DNA of 64,000 nucleotides from Lachnospiraceae bacterium UBA7179 (GTDB taxonomy: Bacteria > Bacillota > Clostridia > Lachnospirales > Lachnospiraceae): the NCBI GenBank assembly GCA_002491195.1, contig DKVL01000071.1:2898-66897 (forward strand), written 5' to 3'. Of this stretch, positions 26,401 through 34,131 are shown piece after piece. The position numbers were made by a program, and so were the translations under genes. The notes under the pieces are model-generated. The model was not told where the DNA came from and ran no database searches. It worked only from the letters and a program-made list of their open reading frames with translations. How positions within the stretch are numbered: the stretch's first letter is position 1; every line of letters begins with the position of its first letter.

Positions 26401-26531
26401 GTTTCCTGGGACATATGGATACATTAGGTTATGTCATCACAGAGTTGAGGCTTCAGGAAGATAACACATGGTCTTCCAGACATTACTTCCTGATGGACAG
26501 CTGCGGTATGGTTGACACACCCATATTTTAG
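23412..26531 (+). CDS. BlaR1-type M56 metalloprotease sensor with very large ectodomain
   Basis: 1039 residues from ATG 23412 (GGAGG upstream). Membrane segments occur at ~10-30, ~37-55, ~120-138 and ~215-235, with a further one near 300-318. The zinc motif is HEMTH (201-205) with a downstream CDE (245-247). After ~320 comes a ~700-residue extracytoplasmic part: a strand-rich segment, a Gln/Glu/Leu-rich coiled coil (~460-550), a domain near 560-800, and a C-terminal segment with DLNGDGVEEMLDF, an FG-GAP/VCBS-like calcium loop. No SxxK penicillin sensor was found, so the inducer is probably not a beta-lactam bound in the usual way. Operon partner of the BlaI-like repressor. Confidence 0.85.
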   Translation: MEKLFINIVQMSIPASYLILAVLFVRFLLRKAPKSMRSFLWLLVGIRLLFPFTVESIFSLIPSTPAAEELIYPPAVPNENIAPEIANMEPLVSQPVPDTFTPAATKQISRTQAAVQVGTKLWIIGIAMMLGYMCISWIRLKRRVRMSIPVNVALDCGSRSIVQKIYKSSAIESPFLFGILKPRIYIPNGIADEELPYVVQHEMTHLKRRDYLIKPAGFLLLSVYWFNPFVWLAYLMLCKDIELICDEKVIRQLGASCKKAYSQALLNSASNRHMIAACPVAFGEVSVKERVKNVLNDKKPAFWVLVAAVLACIIVPVCFMTQKKTDTAENKDNTENGTEQGEDINIENLFAGSYEMLPSDQVQYFTVPGLTLQNDGRFSFFYDPASSYLCFGRYDWTGNDLHMVTDDGKYQYRFTYTDGGLLLFDAENSSDILQANEKGNMVAPLKDGSIFFKNSISTVLHDAEEMSQSINQELANGATMTVGELQDRQVSLSELQKQLTMGEMKTQRQLEKVNELQLTQEESAALKARLQELLQESESAMQQLEKDLAACQSVMDASENAQTAYNTIEQWAQAFCDRDGVAIVKLAAEQAQQDLVNRDLLQQGFDGEKDYVSFGWSSPWPWGGNYDEDTLADNYRIINVTDRYAEILYYAWVSDPHVTVWREQLTFMTTNDNCFITSETLQYMDYICTAEEFWLAYPDGITGTMMDYSYNGAGEALNDHAKNNRDSQGYNQLFEPDSAAVYLLNILNNPNKVGTQVTKSENDENTCTVTFEFYEDGSSVSVQMVQPYGSDGIWIPYSDPFDVSEAADTASIAPYMITTQNMDYTIAADAKQLEALFPSHHGSMPNVSFPYSVDLNGDGVEEMLDFIDLGYSGGDGGYALTVTDTKTGEKIPLPDGYTEENGFPIRTFYSMQQGEEDCLLIQLGEEKRCQTVATIMLNPLYGIYERKGLYPEFKRAIPEHAGEIYRGDALSGCNIVTYDNGENGETPVILLKTYVSGFLGHMDTLGYVITELRLQEDNTWSSRHYFLMDSCGMVDTPIF

Positions 26532-26588
26532 TGATAGACTGATTAAATCAGTAGATGAATAAAATATTCTTAAAAAGAGAGCTTAATA

Positions 26589-27137
26589 ATGAAGAAAATG
26601 GTGCATGTAAGTTTATTTATGACAGCCGTCACAATGATGATGTTTATGATGGCGGCCTGCGGATCAAAAGATAAGGAAACGCTTACGGTTGATCTTTCAG
26701 AACTCGGAACTACTTTTGCGGAAGATGCAGAATTTACAGATGCGACGAATGCAGGGGCTGCAGATGCCAGTGAACCAACGGATTCCGCAGAGAGTATGAC
26801 GGTTGATGAGTGGGTTCATTCTGAGGAAGCGGTTACATTTGTGAAGGCATTTAACAATGTATACGGCGAACAGGGCATAACGATGGAATTAGCGGCTGAA
26901 AATGGCACATTAACGATGATCCTGATTTATTCGGAAGAGGCGCTCGGGGCAGAAAATGCAGAGCTGACAGATGAGCAGAAAGAAGAAGTACACGCATCGA
27001 TGATGCAGCAGTATGACAAGTTCAAAGACCAGCTTGTATCCAGCGGGAATGTACTGAAAGAAGAAGTTGACGCTTCCGTTATCCATGTTGTATATAAGAC
27101 AAGCAGCGGTACGGAATTGTTCAGTCAGGATATATAA
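26589..27137 (+). CDS. Small secreted lipoprotein
   Basis: 182 residues with a signal peptide ending in the lipobox MAAC (lipidated Cys near 24). An acidic, low-complexity linker (~45-68) precedes a domain of ~110 residues (SMTVDEWVHSEEAVTFVKAFNN to the end) resembling DUF4854-like clostridial lipoproteins. It follows the BlaR1-like gene by 57 bases and is probably co-transcribed. A role as a cell-surface sensor or accessory of the M56 pair is possible but not shown by the sequence. Confidence 0.75.
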   Translation: MKKMVHVSLFMTAVTMMMFMMAACGSKDKETLTVDLSELGTTFAEDAEFTDATNAGAADASEPTDSAESMTVDEWVHSEEAVTFVKAFNNVYGEQGITMELAAENGTLTMILIYSEEALGAENAELTDEQKEEVHASMMQQYDKFKDQLVSSGNVLKEEVDASVIHVVYKTSSGTELFSQDI

Positions 27138-27151
27138 GGGAGGAGAACCCG

Positions 27152-27925
27152 TTGAAACTGTTTCATATGATGATCAGGCTGATCTTGTTCTTGATCGGCG
27201 CAATTGGATGTACATGTTTTATCGTTCCCTTTCTGACAAGGCGTATCCTCAATATTGGGAATTTAAGCGGATTTTGTGTCTGTGTCTTTTTGGTGCTGTA
27301 TGCTTTATTTATGCCACGGATTCACCGATGGATACAGCTTTTCTGGCAGAAGACAGCCGGCAAAATTATTTTGAGTATCATCGCTGTCGGTCTGGCTGCA
27401 GCGTTGGTGTTGATTGTTGTAATGACTTTTCTGATGATCAGGGCGGCATGTAACAAACCCTCTGAAAATGCTACTGTGATCGTACTTGGGTGCAAAGTCT
27501 ATGGCGAGCGCCCAAGCATTACCTTGGAGGAACGTCTAAGAGCAGCTATCAACTATTTAAATGACAATCCGGAATCGGCCTGTATCGTGTCCGGAGGACA
27601 GGGTGCAGACGAGACAATTTCTGAGGCACAGTGTATGTATCTCTATCTGATCAATAACGGAATCGCCCCAGAGCGGATTTATCAGGAAGACCAATCTACC
27701 ACAACGCGGGAAAACCTTGCTTTTTCCTATGAGATTATAAAGGAGCAGGGACTTAATGACAAGATTGCGATTGCTACCAACAATTTTCATGAATACAGGG
27801 CTGGAAAGATCGCGGACAGTATTGGCCTGGAATATGGCGCCGTCCCCGGAAATACGGCATTGTGGCTTTTGCCGACATACTATGCAAGAGAGCTGTTTGC
27901 AATATTATATGAATGGGTTTTTTAG
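27152..27925 (+). CDS. DUF218/YdcF-SanA-family membrane protein
   Basis: 257 residues from a TTG start, supported by GGGAGGAG six bases upstream and the absence of a better ATG. Three N-terminal membrane segments (~5-27, ~40-55, ~68-92) precede a DUF218 domain (~105-240): VIVLGCKVYGERPSITLEERL, CIVSGGQGADETISEA, DQSTTTRENLAFSYEII, and a C-terminal H-bearing IATNNFHEYRAGKIA. The family includes SanA (vancomycin sensitivity) and YdcF and acts in envelope metabolism. It is next to the lipoprotein gene, hinting at a surface-related operon. Confidence 0.82.
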   Translation: MKLFHMMIRLILFLIGAIGCTCFIVPFLTRRILNIGNLSGFCVCVFLVLYALFMPRIHRWIQLFWQKTAGKIILSIIAVGLAAALVLIVVMTFLMIRAACNKPSENATVIVLGCKVYGERPSITLEERLRAAINYLNDNPESACIVSGGQGADETISEAQCMYLYLINNGIAPERIYQEDQSTTTRENLAFSYEIIKEQGLNDKIAIATNNFHEYRAGKIADSIGLEYGAVPGNTALWLLPTYYARELFAILYEWVF

Positions 27926-27999
27926 ATTTATGGTGTTTTTTTCCTCAAAGTGTGCTACAATACTTCTGATAGGAATATTTTAGGAGGTATTGATCATCT

Positions 28000-28578
28000 A
28001 TGAAATCAATCATACAGGATATGAAACAGAATTATTTTGTCAATGCGGTTATTATGGTGGTTATAGGGCTTGTTCTGGTAATATGGCCGCACATTCTTGG
28101 TGTCATGTTGTGCTATCTGCTCGGCGGTGCGCTGATCGTGATGGGATTGATCCAGCTGGTCGGTTTTCTGCGTGGGGAGAGGATTGGATTTTACAACAAA
28201 TTCAGTATGTTGATGGGAATTGTTCTGATTCTTCTTGGTATCTGGATCTGCACACAGCCGCATATTGTGTTATCGATTATTCCGGTTGTTGTGGGCATTA
28301 TTGTGGTTCTGCATGGTCTGATGGACATTCAGTACACACTGGATATCAAAAAAACCGGCAACACGAAATGGTGGATTGCGCTGTTGTTTGCGATCCTTAC
28401 ACTTGTGGTTGGTTTATTGCTGGTATTCAATCCATTTACAGCATATGAGATCTCAATGATCCTGCTTGGTGTTGCTATGCTTTATGACGGTGGATCGGAT
28501 CTGGTGTTGTTAATCTTTTCTTATCTGTCCCAGAGGGATACGGACAAAAGAGTTCGTGAATTTAAAGGCAGCAAATAG
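28000..28578 (+). CDS. DUF308/HdeD-like membrane protein
   Basis: 192 residues with six predicted membrane segments arranged in three pairs (for example NAVIMVVIGLVLVIWPHILGV, IIPVVVGIIVVLHGLMDI, ILTLVVGLLLVFNP), the internal repeat pattern of DUF308/HdeD proteins. The C-terminus is short and basic. HdeD is linked to acid resistance in enterobacteria but the family's activity is undefined. Start ATG with TAGGAGGT upstream; TGCTACAAT just upstream looks like an extended -10, so it may have its own promoter. A terminator hairpin follows. Confidence 0.85.
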   Translation: MKSIIQDMKQNYFVNAVIMVVIGLVLVIWPHILGVMLCYLLGGALIVMGLIQLVGFLRGERIGFYNKFSMLMGIVLILLGIWICTQPHIVLSIIPVVVGIIVVLHGLMDIQYTLDIKKTGNTKWWIALLFAILTLVVGLLLVFNPFTAYEISMILLGVAMLYDGGSDLVLLIFSYLSQRDTDKRVREFKGSK

Positions 28579-28611
28579 AGTTGCCAGACAGTGGATCTAT
28601 AGAAAAAGTAA

Positions 28612-28645
28612 GACGGCTTCCGAAATTCATTCTTCGGAAGCCGTC
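28612..28645. terminator. Bidirectional terminator overlapping a stop codon
   Basis: GACGGCTTCCGAA (28612-28624) and TTCGGAAGCCGTC (28633-28645) form a 13-bp perfect stem with an 8-base loop. The stop codon of the convergent lipoprotein gene lies in that loop, so the 3' stem also encodes its last residues. Confidence 0.8.
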
Positions 28646-29217
28646 TCATTTTCTTCATCGTCACTGTCCTTATCACCTGAAAGCCATTTGTCAAGAATAT
28701 GCTCATCGTTTGAAATCTCCTGAACTGTGACATGATCATTTTCTGGAATTTTTTCTCCTTTGAGAAGCATACCAATACACTTGACTGCCTCCATAGAGTT
28801 CATATAGTGCTGATATGCTGCATCTGCGTAATTCTGGTCAAATTCTTCTGATTCATACGCCGTATGATAATAAGACACCGCAGTCGTCATATCCACACTG
28901 GCCTGCTCTGCCAATCCTGGAATACTTTCGTACTGATCGGGGGTCTGTTCCCTGGAAAGTCTGGCAAATTCTGCAAACTCTGTATCCATACTGTCCAATA
29001 TTTCTAAAAGTTCGTCTGCGGATTCTTTTTTATTGACATCGAGACTGTTAATTTGCTCATCTGCTTCTTGTATATAATCCTTAAAATCAGCAACGGAGGA
29101 AGAAAAAACAGCGAGCGCTTTTTCCTCTTCGCTTGTATTTCCACAGCCGGACAGGCTGAGTGCACCAAGCAGGGCAGCAGCCAGCAGCATCTTTTTATCG
29201 CTGAAACATTTGTTCAT
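28627..29217 (-). CDS. Secreted lipoprotein, helical
   Basis: 196 residues from the ATG at 29217 (AAAGGA upstream on the minus strand; a reading 18 residues longer lacks a site and spoils the signal peptide). The signal peptide ends at the lipobox LSGC, Cys ~25. The mature part is almost all helix-forming (KALAVFSSSVADFKDYIQEADEQINSLD), with an acidic Ser/Asp/Glu tail. I do not recognise a named family. Expressed divergently from ilvB. Confidence 0.75.
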   Translation of the reverse strand: MNKCFSDKKMLLAAALLGALSLSGCGNTSEEEKALAVFSSSVADFKDYIQEADEQINSLDVNKKESADELLEILDSMDTEFAEFARLSREQTPDQYESIPGLAEQASVDMTTAVSYYHTAYESEEFDQNYADAAYQHYMNSMEAVKCIGMLLKGEKIPENDHVTVQEISNDEHILDKWLSGDKDSDDEENETASEE

Positions 29218-29387
29218 TTTTTGAAATTCCTTTGCATGATTCGTTCTTAGTAACTTATTATACTTTATCATACTATATGTGCAAAATCAACTTTTTTGTC
29301 ATGTTTTGCGCACTACTTCCACACTGTTACTGTTTAGGTTACTTTTTACAACCCTGCATCAGCCTCAAAATTTATTTGAAATAATAG

Positions 29388-29416
29388 TTTACTTAATCTG
29401 CAATTTTATGTATAAT
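29388..29416 (+). promoter_or_regulatory. Promoter of the ilv operon
   Basis: TTTACT (29388-29393), a 17-base spacer and TATAAT (29411-29416), about 70 bases before ilvB. No T-box or leader-peptide attenuator was found in the short leader. Confidence 0.6.
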
Positions 29417-29484
29417 TATATATGTTTTTGTTATTAAGAATTTATTTTATAAAAACATAGCAAATCAGATTTGAAAGGATAAGA

Positions 29485-31113
29485 GTGAACATCATGATCG
29501 GTGCTGACGCAATCGTAAAATGTCTCGAGAATGAGGGTGTTACGACGGTATATGGTTATCCCGGCGTAGCGATCTGCCCATTTTATAACAGTATTCTCGA
29601 CTCAACAATCAGGACAATATTAGTTAGAACAGAGCAGAATGCTGCACATGCAGCGAGCGGAGAAGCCCGAGTCACCGGTAACGTGGGAGTGTGTGCCGTC
29701 ACAAGCGGACCGGGTGCTACCAATCTGATCACAGGTATCGCGACCGCCTTTGCTGACAGTATTCCTATGGTATGTATCTCAGGACAGGTAAAAAGTGAGC
29801 TGATCGGCAGCGATGTATTTCAGGAGGCGGATATCACAGGCGCCGTGGAATCGTTTGTCAAGTACAGTTATCTGATCAAAAATGTAGACGATATCCCGCG
29901 CATTTTCAAGGAAGCATTCCATATTGCCAATACCGGCAGAAAAGGACCTGTGCTGATCGATGTTCCCATTGATATACAGAACGCTCCTGTTAAGAATTTT
30001 AAATATCCCGAAACTGTAAATATCCGTGCTTACAAACCGACCGTAAAGGGGAACGCCGTACAGATTAAGAAGGTTGTGAAAGAGCTTGAGAAGGCAAAGA
30101 GACCAATTATCTGTGCTGGCGGCGGTGTTCATCTGAGTGAGGCTGTCCCCCAACTGCGCGCGTTTGCAGATCAATATCGGATTCCGGTAGTGTCTACGAT
30201 GATGGGAATCGGTGTTATGCGCACCGAAGATTCGATGTATTTTGGAATGGTTGGAAACAACGGCAAGGCATATGCAAACCGTGCCATGAACGAATCGGAT
30301 CTTCTGATCATGGTCGGGGCAAGAGTTGCCGACAGGGCTGTGAGCCAGCCTGACCTGATCACTACAAATAAAGTACTGATCCATATCGATGTCGATCCCG
30401 CAGAGATTGGTAAAAATGTTGGTCCTTCGATCCCGCTTGTCGGTGATGCGAGACATATCTTTGAGGATATCATGAAAGAGGATTTTACCTGCGAACATGA
30501 AGAGTGGATCACGACACTGGAAGGCTACCGTGAGACAATGATTCAAAAGCGGAATCCGAATCCCGACTATGTCGATCCCGCAGCGTTTATTACAATGCTT
30601 TCCAATGAGATGAAAGACGACGCGGTGTATGTTGCTGATGTTGGACAGAACCAGATCTGGAGCTGCAATTATCATATCGTGAAAAACGGACGTTTTCTTA
30701 CATCCGGCGGAATGGGAACGATGGGCTATTCGATCCCTGCAGCTATGGGTGCAAAGCGCGGTGATATGGGCAGACAGGTAGTCGCAGTCTGCGGTGACGG
30801 TTCATTCCAGATGTCCATGATGGAGCTTGCGACGATCATGCAGCACCACATCCCGGTAAAGATCATTGTGATCAAGAATAACTACCTTGGCATGGTGCGC
30901 GAATTCCAGCACTATACCTACAAAGACAATTATTCGGTTGTCGATATCAAGGATGGCACGCCCAATCTTGAAAAACTTGCAGCCGCGTACGATATTCCGT
31001 TTATCCGGGTGGAAAATATGTCACATGCGCAGGAAAAAATCAGGGAGTTTCTGGCTGAGGACAACACGATGCTCATGGAATGTCTCGTAGATCCTATGGA
31101 TTTGGTAAAATAG
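29485..31113 (+). CDS. ilvB: Acetolactate synthase, large (catalytic) subunit
   Basis: 542 residues from a GTG start with AAAGGA five bases upstream; an ATG three codons later is the alternative. Thiamine-diphosphate enzyme: N-terminal PYR domain with catalytic Glu in RTEQNAAHAASGEARVTG, central domain (~190-325), and C-terminal PP domain with ADVGQNQIWS and the ThDP/Mg motif GDGSFQMSMMELATIMQHHIPVKIIVIKNN. It condenses two pyruvates (or pyruvate and 2-oxobutyrate) in valine/leucine/isoleucine synthesis. First gene of the ilvB-ilvN-ilvN-ilvC cluster. It lacks nothing expected, though it is slightly shorter than enterobacterial forms. Confidence 0.93.
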   Translation: MNIMIGADAIVKCLENEGVTTVYGYPGVAICPFYNSILDSTIRTILVRTEQNAAHAASGEARVTGNVGVCAVTSGPGATNLITGIATAFADSIPMVCISGQVKSELIGSDVFQEADITGAVESFVKYSYLIKNVDDIPRIFKEAFHIANTGRKGPVLIDVPIDIQNAPVKNFKYPETVNIRAYKPTVKGNAVQIKKVVKELEKAKRPIICAGGGVHLSEAVPQLRAFADQYRIPVVSTMMGIGVMRTEDSMYFGMVGNNGKAYANRAMNESDLLIMVGARVADRAVSQPDLITTNKVLIHIDVDPAEIGKNVGPSIPLVGDARHIFEDIMKEDFTCEHEEWITTLEGYRETMIQKRNPNPDYVDPAAFITMLSNEMKDDAVYVADVGQNQIWSCNYHIVKNGRFLTSGGMGTMGYSIPAAMGAKRGDMGRQVVAVCGDGSFQMSMMELATIMQHHIPVKIIVIKNNYLGMVREFQHYTYKDNYSVVDIKDGTPNLEKLAAAYDIPFIRVENMSHAQEKIREFLAEDNTMLMECLVDPMDLVK

Positions 31114-31169
31114 GAGACGGACTGTTTGTGCCGTTTTGGCGGCATGACGGGAAATAATGGAGGATAAAT

Positions 31170-31652
31170 ATGAAAAAAATATATTCCGTATTAGTGGAAA
31201 ACAGATCCGGTGTGCTCTGCAAGGTTTCCGGTCTGTTTTCGAGAAGATGTTTTAATATTGACAGTCTGGCAGTGGGAGAGACAGACGATCCGGCGGTTTC
31301 CTGTATGACGATCGTAAGCTCTGGAAACCAGCGGACGATCGAGCAGATTGAAAAACAGCTCAACAAAAAGATTGATGTCATCAAGGTCAAAACATTTGAC
31401 GAGAAGGATAGTATCAGCAGGGAGCTCATGTTGATCAAGGTCAAATATAACAGAGGCACCCGCCGCGATATCATGGAAATCTGCGAGATCATGAAAGCGG
31501 ACATTGTGGACATGTCAAACAACAACATGATCATACAGATCTGCGATATGCCGGAACGGATCAAAGTCATGCTTGATATGCTCAAGTCGATCAGCATTGT
31601 AGAAGTGGCAAGGACAGGGACTCTTGCTTTGCCGAAATGTGTTGACAACTAA
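31170..31652 (+). CDS. ilvN: Acetolactate synthase small regulatory subunit, copy 1
   Basis: 160 residues. The N-terminal ACT domain (KIYSVLVENRSGVLCKVSGLFSRRCFNIDSLAVGETD) is the valine-binding module; the C-terminal domain (~80-155) activates the catalytic subunit (RELMLIKVKY, VEVARTGTLALPK). Compared with copy 2 it has Cys for Gly in LFSRRxxNI and a more diverged C-terminus. It probably fine-tunes feedback inhibition. Lies 56 bases after ilvB with GGAGG upstream. Confidence 0.9.
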   Translation: MKKIYSVLVENRSGVLCKVSGLFSRRCFNIDSLAVGETDDPAVSCMTIVSSGNQRTIEQIEKQLNKKIDVIKVKTFDEKDSISRELMLIKVKYNRGTRRDIMEICEIMKADIVDMSNNNMIIQICDMPERIKVMLDMLKSISIVEVARTGTLALPKCVDN

Positions 31653-31732
31653 TATCAGAATTGATAGAATAAAGTTTGGTTATTTATGCAGTCATTTGTA
31701 TTTTATGATCCATTTTAAGGGAGTGTAGCTTT

Positions 31733-32233
31733 ATGCAGAATAGAGTATTTCAGGTTTTGGCGGATAACAATGCCGGCGTGCTGAGCCGCATATCAGGTTT
31801 ATTCTCAAGGCGCGGCTATAATATCGAGAGTATTACGGCTGGTGTCACAGCGGATCCGCGGTATAGCCGTATTACGATTGTAACTTCGGGCGACGAGGAA
31901 ATCCTTGACCAGATTGAAAAACAGCTTGCGAAACTGGTCGATGTCAGGGATATCCGGGAATTAAAACCGGAAAAAAGTGTTTACAGAGAGCTTTGTCTGA
32001 TCAAGGTGAAGTCAACACCGGAAAAACGTCAGGGAGTGATCGCAGTAGCAGATATTTTCCGGGCAAAGATCGTCGATGTCAATGTGGACAGCCTGATTGT
32101 TGAGCTTACAGGTAATCAGTCCAAGATCGAGGCATTTATCGGTCTCCTTCAGGATTATGAGATTCTTGAGATCGCAAGGACAGGCATTGCCGGACTGAGC
32201 CGCGGTACGGAGGACGTTGTCTTTTTGAAGTAG
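31733..32233 (+). CDS. ilvN: Acetolactate synthase small regulatory subunit, copy 2
   Basis: 166 residues with the more canonical ACT opening (RVFQVLADNNAGVLSRISGLFSRRGYNIESITAGVTADPRYSRITIVTSGD) and C-terminal domain (YRELCLIKVKSTPEKRQ, EILEIARTGIAGLSRG). This is the typical IlvN/IlvH layout for valine-sensitive enzymes. It is a tandem paralogue of the preceding gene, roughly 40 percent alike by eye, and sits 80 bases downstream with AGGGAGTG upstream. Either small subunit could pair with the one IlvB here. Confidence 0.92.
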   Translation: MQNRVFQVLADNNAGVLSRISGLFSRRGYNIESITAGVTADPRYSRITIVTSGDEEILDQIEKQLAKLVDVRDIRELKPEKSVYRELCLIKVKSTPEKRQGVIAVADIFRAKIVDVNVDSLIVELTGNQSKIEAFIGLLQDYEILEIARTGIAGLSRGTEDVVFLK

Positions 32234-32327
32234 CTATTACTTATTATAATTAATATATTTTGGAGGAAAATCCCCTGCTCATCTGGGCAGCCCGCATTTG
32301 ACTCCACAAAACAAGGAGGATTTAAAC

Positions 32328-33353
32328 ATGTCAGAAGCAAAGATCTATTATCAGGAAGATTGCAACCTTTCTTTGTTAGAGGGCAAGACAATCGCAGTCA
32401 TCGGTTACGGCAGCCAGGGGCATGCCCATGCGTTAAACGCTAAGGAATCCGGCTGTAATGTTATCATTGGCCTCTATGAGGGCAGCAAGTCATGGGACAA
32501 GGCTGTAAAGCAGGGATTTGAGGTTTATACAGCAGCGGAAGCAGCTAAGAAAGCGGATATCATTATGATTCTGATCAACGATGAGCTGCAGGCGGATATG
32601 TACAAGAAGGATATCGAGCCGAACCTTGAGGCAGGCAATATGTTGATGTTTGCACATGGCTTTAACATTCATTTCGGATGCATCACACCGCCTAAGGATG
32701 TCGATGTTACGATGATCGCGCCGAAGGGACCGGGACATACCGTGCGTTCAGAGTATCAGGCTGGAAAGGGTGTTCCCTGTCTGGTAGCTGTGGAGCAGAA
32801 TGCTACTGGAAAAGCGCTTGACCTGGCGCTTGCCTATGCACTTGCGATCGGCGGAGCCAGAGCCGGTGTGCTTGAGACGACATTTCGGACAGAGACAGAG
32901 ACCGACTTATTCGGCGAGCAGGCAGTTCTCTGCGGCGGCGTATGCGCATTGATGCAGGCAGGTTTCGAGACGCTTGTTGAGGCGGGATATGATCCGAGAA
33001 ATGCTTACTTTGAGTGTATCCATGAGATGAAGCTGATCGTGGATCTGATCTATCAGTCAGGCTTTGCCGGAATGAGATATTCCATCTCCAACACAGCAGA
33101 ATATGGCGATTATGTAACAGGACCAAAGCTGATCACAGAGGAGACCAAGAAGACGATGAAGAAGATCCTCTCCGATATTCAGGATGGTACTTTTGCAAAG
33201 GAATTCCTGTTGGATATGTCTCCTGCAGGCCGTCAGGTTCACTTCAAGGCTATGAGAAAACTTGCTTCTGAGCATCCTTCAGAGAAGGTTGGCGAAGAGA
33301 TCCGCAAGCTCTACAGCTGGAATAACGAAGAGGACAAACTGGTTAACAACTAA
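32328..33353 (+). CDS. ilvC: Ketol-acid reductoisomerase (NADP-dependent type)
   Basis: 341 residues from ATG 32328 (AAGGAGG seven bases upstream). Rossmann domain with IAVIGYGSQGHAHALNAKESG (~20-40), then the knotted helical domain (~185-330) with metal ligands in DLFGEQAVLCGG and the E/S residues around FECIHEMKLIVDLI and SISNTAEYG. It isomerises and reduces 2-acetolactate to 2,3-dihydroxyisovalerate. Class I length (short form). Last gene of the ilv cluster; dihydroxy-acid dehydratase (ilvD) is not here. Confidence 0.95.
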   Translation: MSEAKIYYQEDCNLSLLEGKTIAVIGYGSQGHAHALNAKESGCNVIIGLYEGSKSWDKAVKQGFEVYTAAEAAKKADIIMILINDELQADMYKKDIEPNLEAGNMLMFAHGFNIHFGCITPPKDVDVTMIAPKGPGHTVRSEYQAGKGVPCLVAVEQNATGKALDLALAYALAIGGARAGVLETTFRTETETDLFGEQAVLCGGVCALMQAGFETLVEAGYDPRNAYFECIHEMKLIVDLIYQSGFAGMRYSISNTAEYGDYVTGPKLITEETKKTMKKILSDIQDGTFAKEFLLDMSPAGRQVHFKAMRKLASEHPSEKVGEEIRKLYSWNNEEDKLVNN

Positions 33354-33407
33354 TGTTAAAATAATAATTCACATAATATTGGATTATTTTATCAAAAAGT
33401 TATTCAA

Positions 33408-33446
33408 AAGGGAGAAATTAGAAACATACGTTTCTTTTTCTCCCTT
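33408..33446 (+). terminator. Hairpin terminator after ilvC
   Basis: AAGGGAGAA-ATTAGAAAC pairs with GTTTCTTTTTCTCCCTT across 33408-33446 (one small internal mismatch). It lies 55 bases after the ilvC stop; the U-rich run is within the 3' arm rather than after it. Confidence 0.55.
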
Positions 33447-33460
33447 ATTGAATTAATCTG

Positions 33461-33469
33461 TGCTATAAT
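33461..33469 (+). promoter_or_regulatory. Extended -10 promoter for ruvAB
   Basis: TGCTATAAT (33461-33469) is an extended -10 placed right after the ilvC terminator and ~37 bases before ruvA. No strong -35. Confidence 0.5.
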
Positions 33470-33505
33470 AGATACAGTGGTTTTCTATGAGCGGAGGTAC
33501 GTGGA

Positions 33506-34114
33506 ATGTATGCATATATAAAAGGCGAGATTGCCGATATCTCGGAGGATAATCTGGTATTAGAGTGTAATAATATTGGATATAATATCAGAATTCCTCT
33601 CAGTGTAGCACAACGACTGCCGGGAATCGGCAAAACAGTAAAGATTTATACCTACACAAGTGTGCGCGAGGATGCTTTTTTGCTGTTTGGTTTTCTCTCA
33701 AAGGACGATCTGGAAATCTATAAGAAACTGATTGCAGTAAACGGAATCGGACCTAAGGGTGCATTGAGCATTTTATCGGCAATGAGTGCCGACGATCTTC
33801 GGTTTGCCATCCTTTCCGGCGATGCTAAGGCAATCTCGAAAGCGCCGGGGATCGGAACGAAATCAGCCGAACGGATTATTCTGGAATTGCGCGATAAAGT
33901 TCATATCACAAGCGAGGCCGTTTCTCCGGATCAGATATCGGAAAATGATGCACAATTAAATTCCGGGGCGAAAAATGAAGCGCTGGAAGCGCTGACAGCC
34001 TTGGGATACGCTCCGTCTGAGGCATTGAAGGCTTTGCGGCAGATCACAGTCACAGAGGATATGGACTCAGGTGCTATATTGAAACAAGCCTTAAAAGTTA
34101 TCAGTACTATATAA
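33506..34114 (+). CDS. ruvA: Holliday junction DNA helicase subunit RuvA
   Basis: 202 residues. Domain I is an OB fold (MYAYIKGEIADISEDNLVLECNNIGYNIRIP), domain II has two helix-hairpin-helix motifs (LIAVNGIGPKGALSIL and AISKAPGIGTKSAERIILEL), and domain III (~150-202, KNEALEALTALGYAPSEALKAL) contacts RuvB. It forms a tetramer gripping the four-way junction. Followed immediately by ruvB. Length is standard. Confidence 0.96.
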   Translation: MYAYIKGEIADISEDNLVLECNNIGYNIRIPLSVAQRLPGIGKTVKIYTYTSVREDAFLLFGFLSKDDLEIYKKLIAVNGIGPKGALSILSAMSADDLRFAILSGDAKAISKAPGIGTKSAERIILELRDKVHITSEAVSPDQISENDAQLNSGAKNEALEALTALGYAPSEALKALRQITVTEDMDSGAILKQALKVISTI

Positions 34115-34131
34115 ATGTTTTGGAGGGTTCT

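Noticed and set aside
29281..29484. Possible T-box or leucine leader upstream of ilvB
   Set aside because: Looked for a T-box consensus, specifier and branched-chain-rich leader ORF; only a sigma-A-type promoter and a short leader are present.
29779..30675. Long minus-strand frame across ilvB
   Set aside because: Antisense shadow of a highly conserved enzyme gene. Same conclusion for 52310-53350 opposite the topoisomerase B gene.
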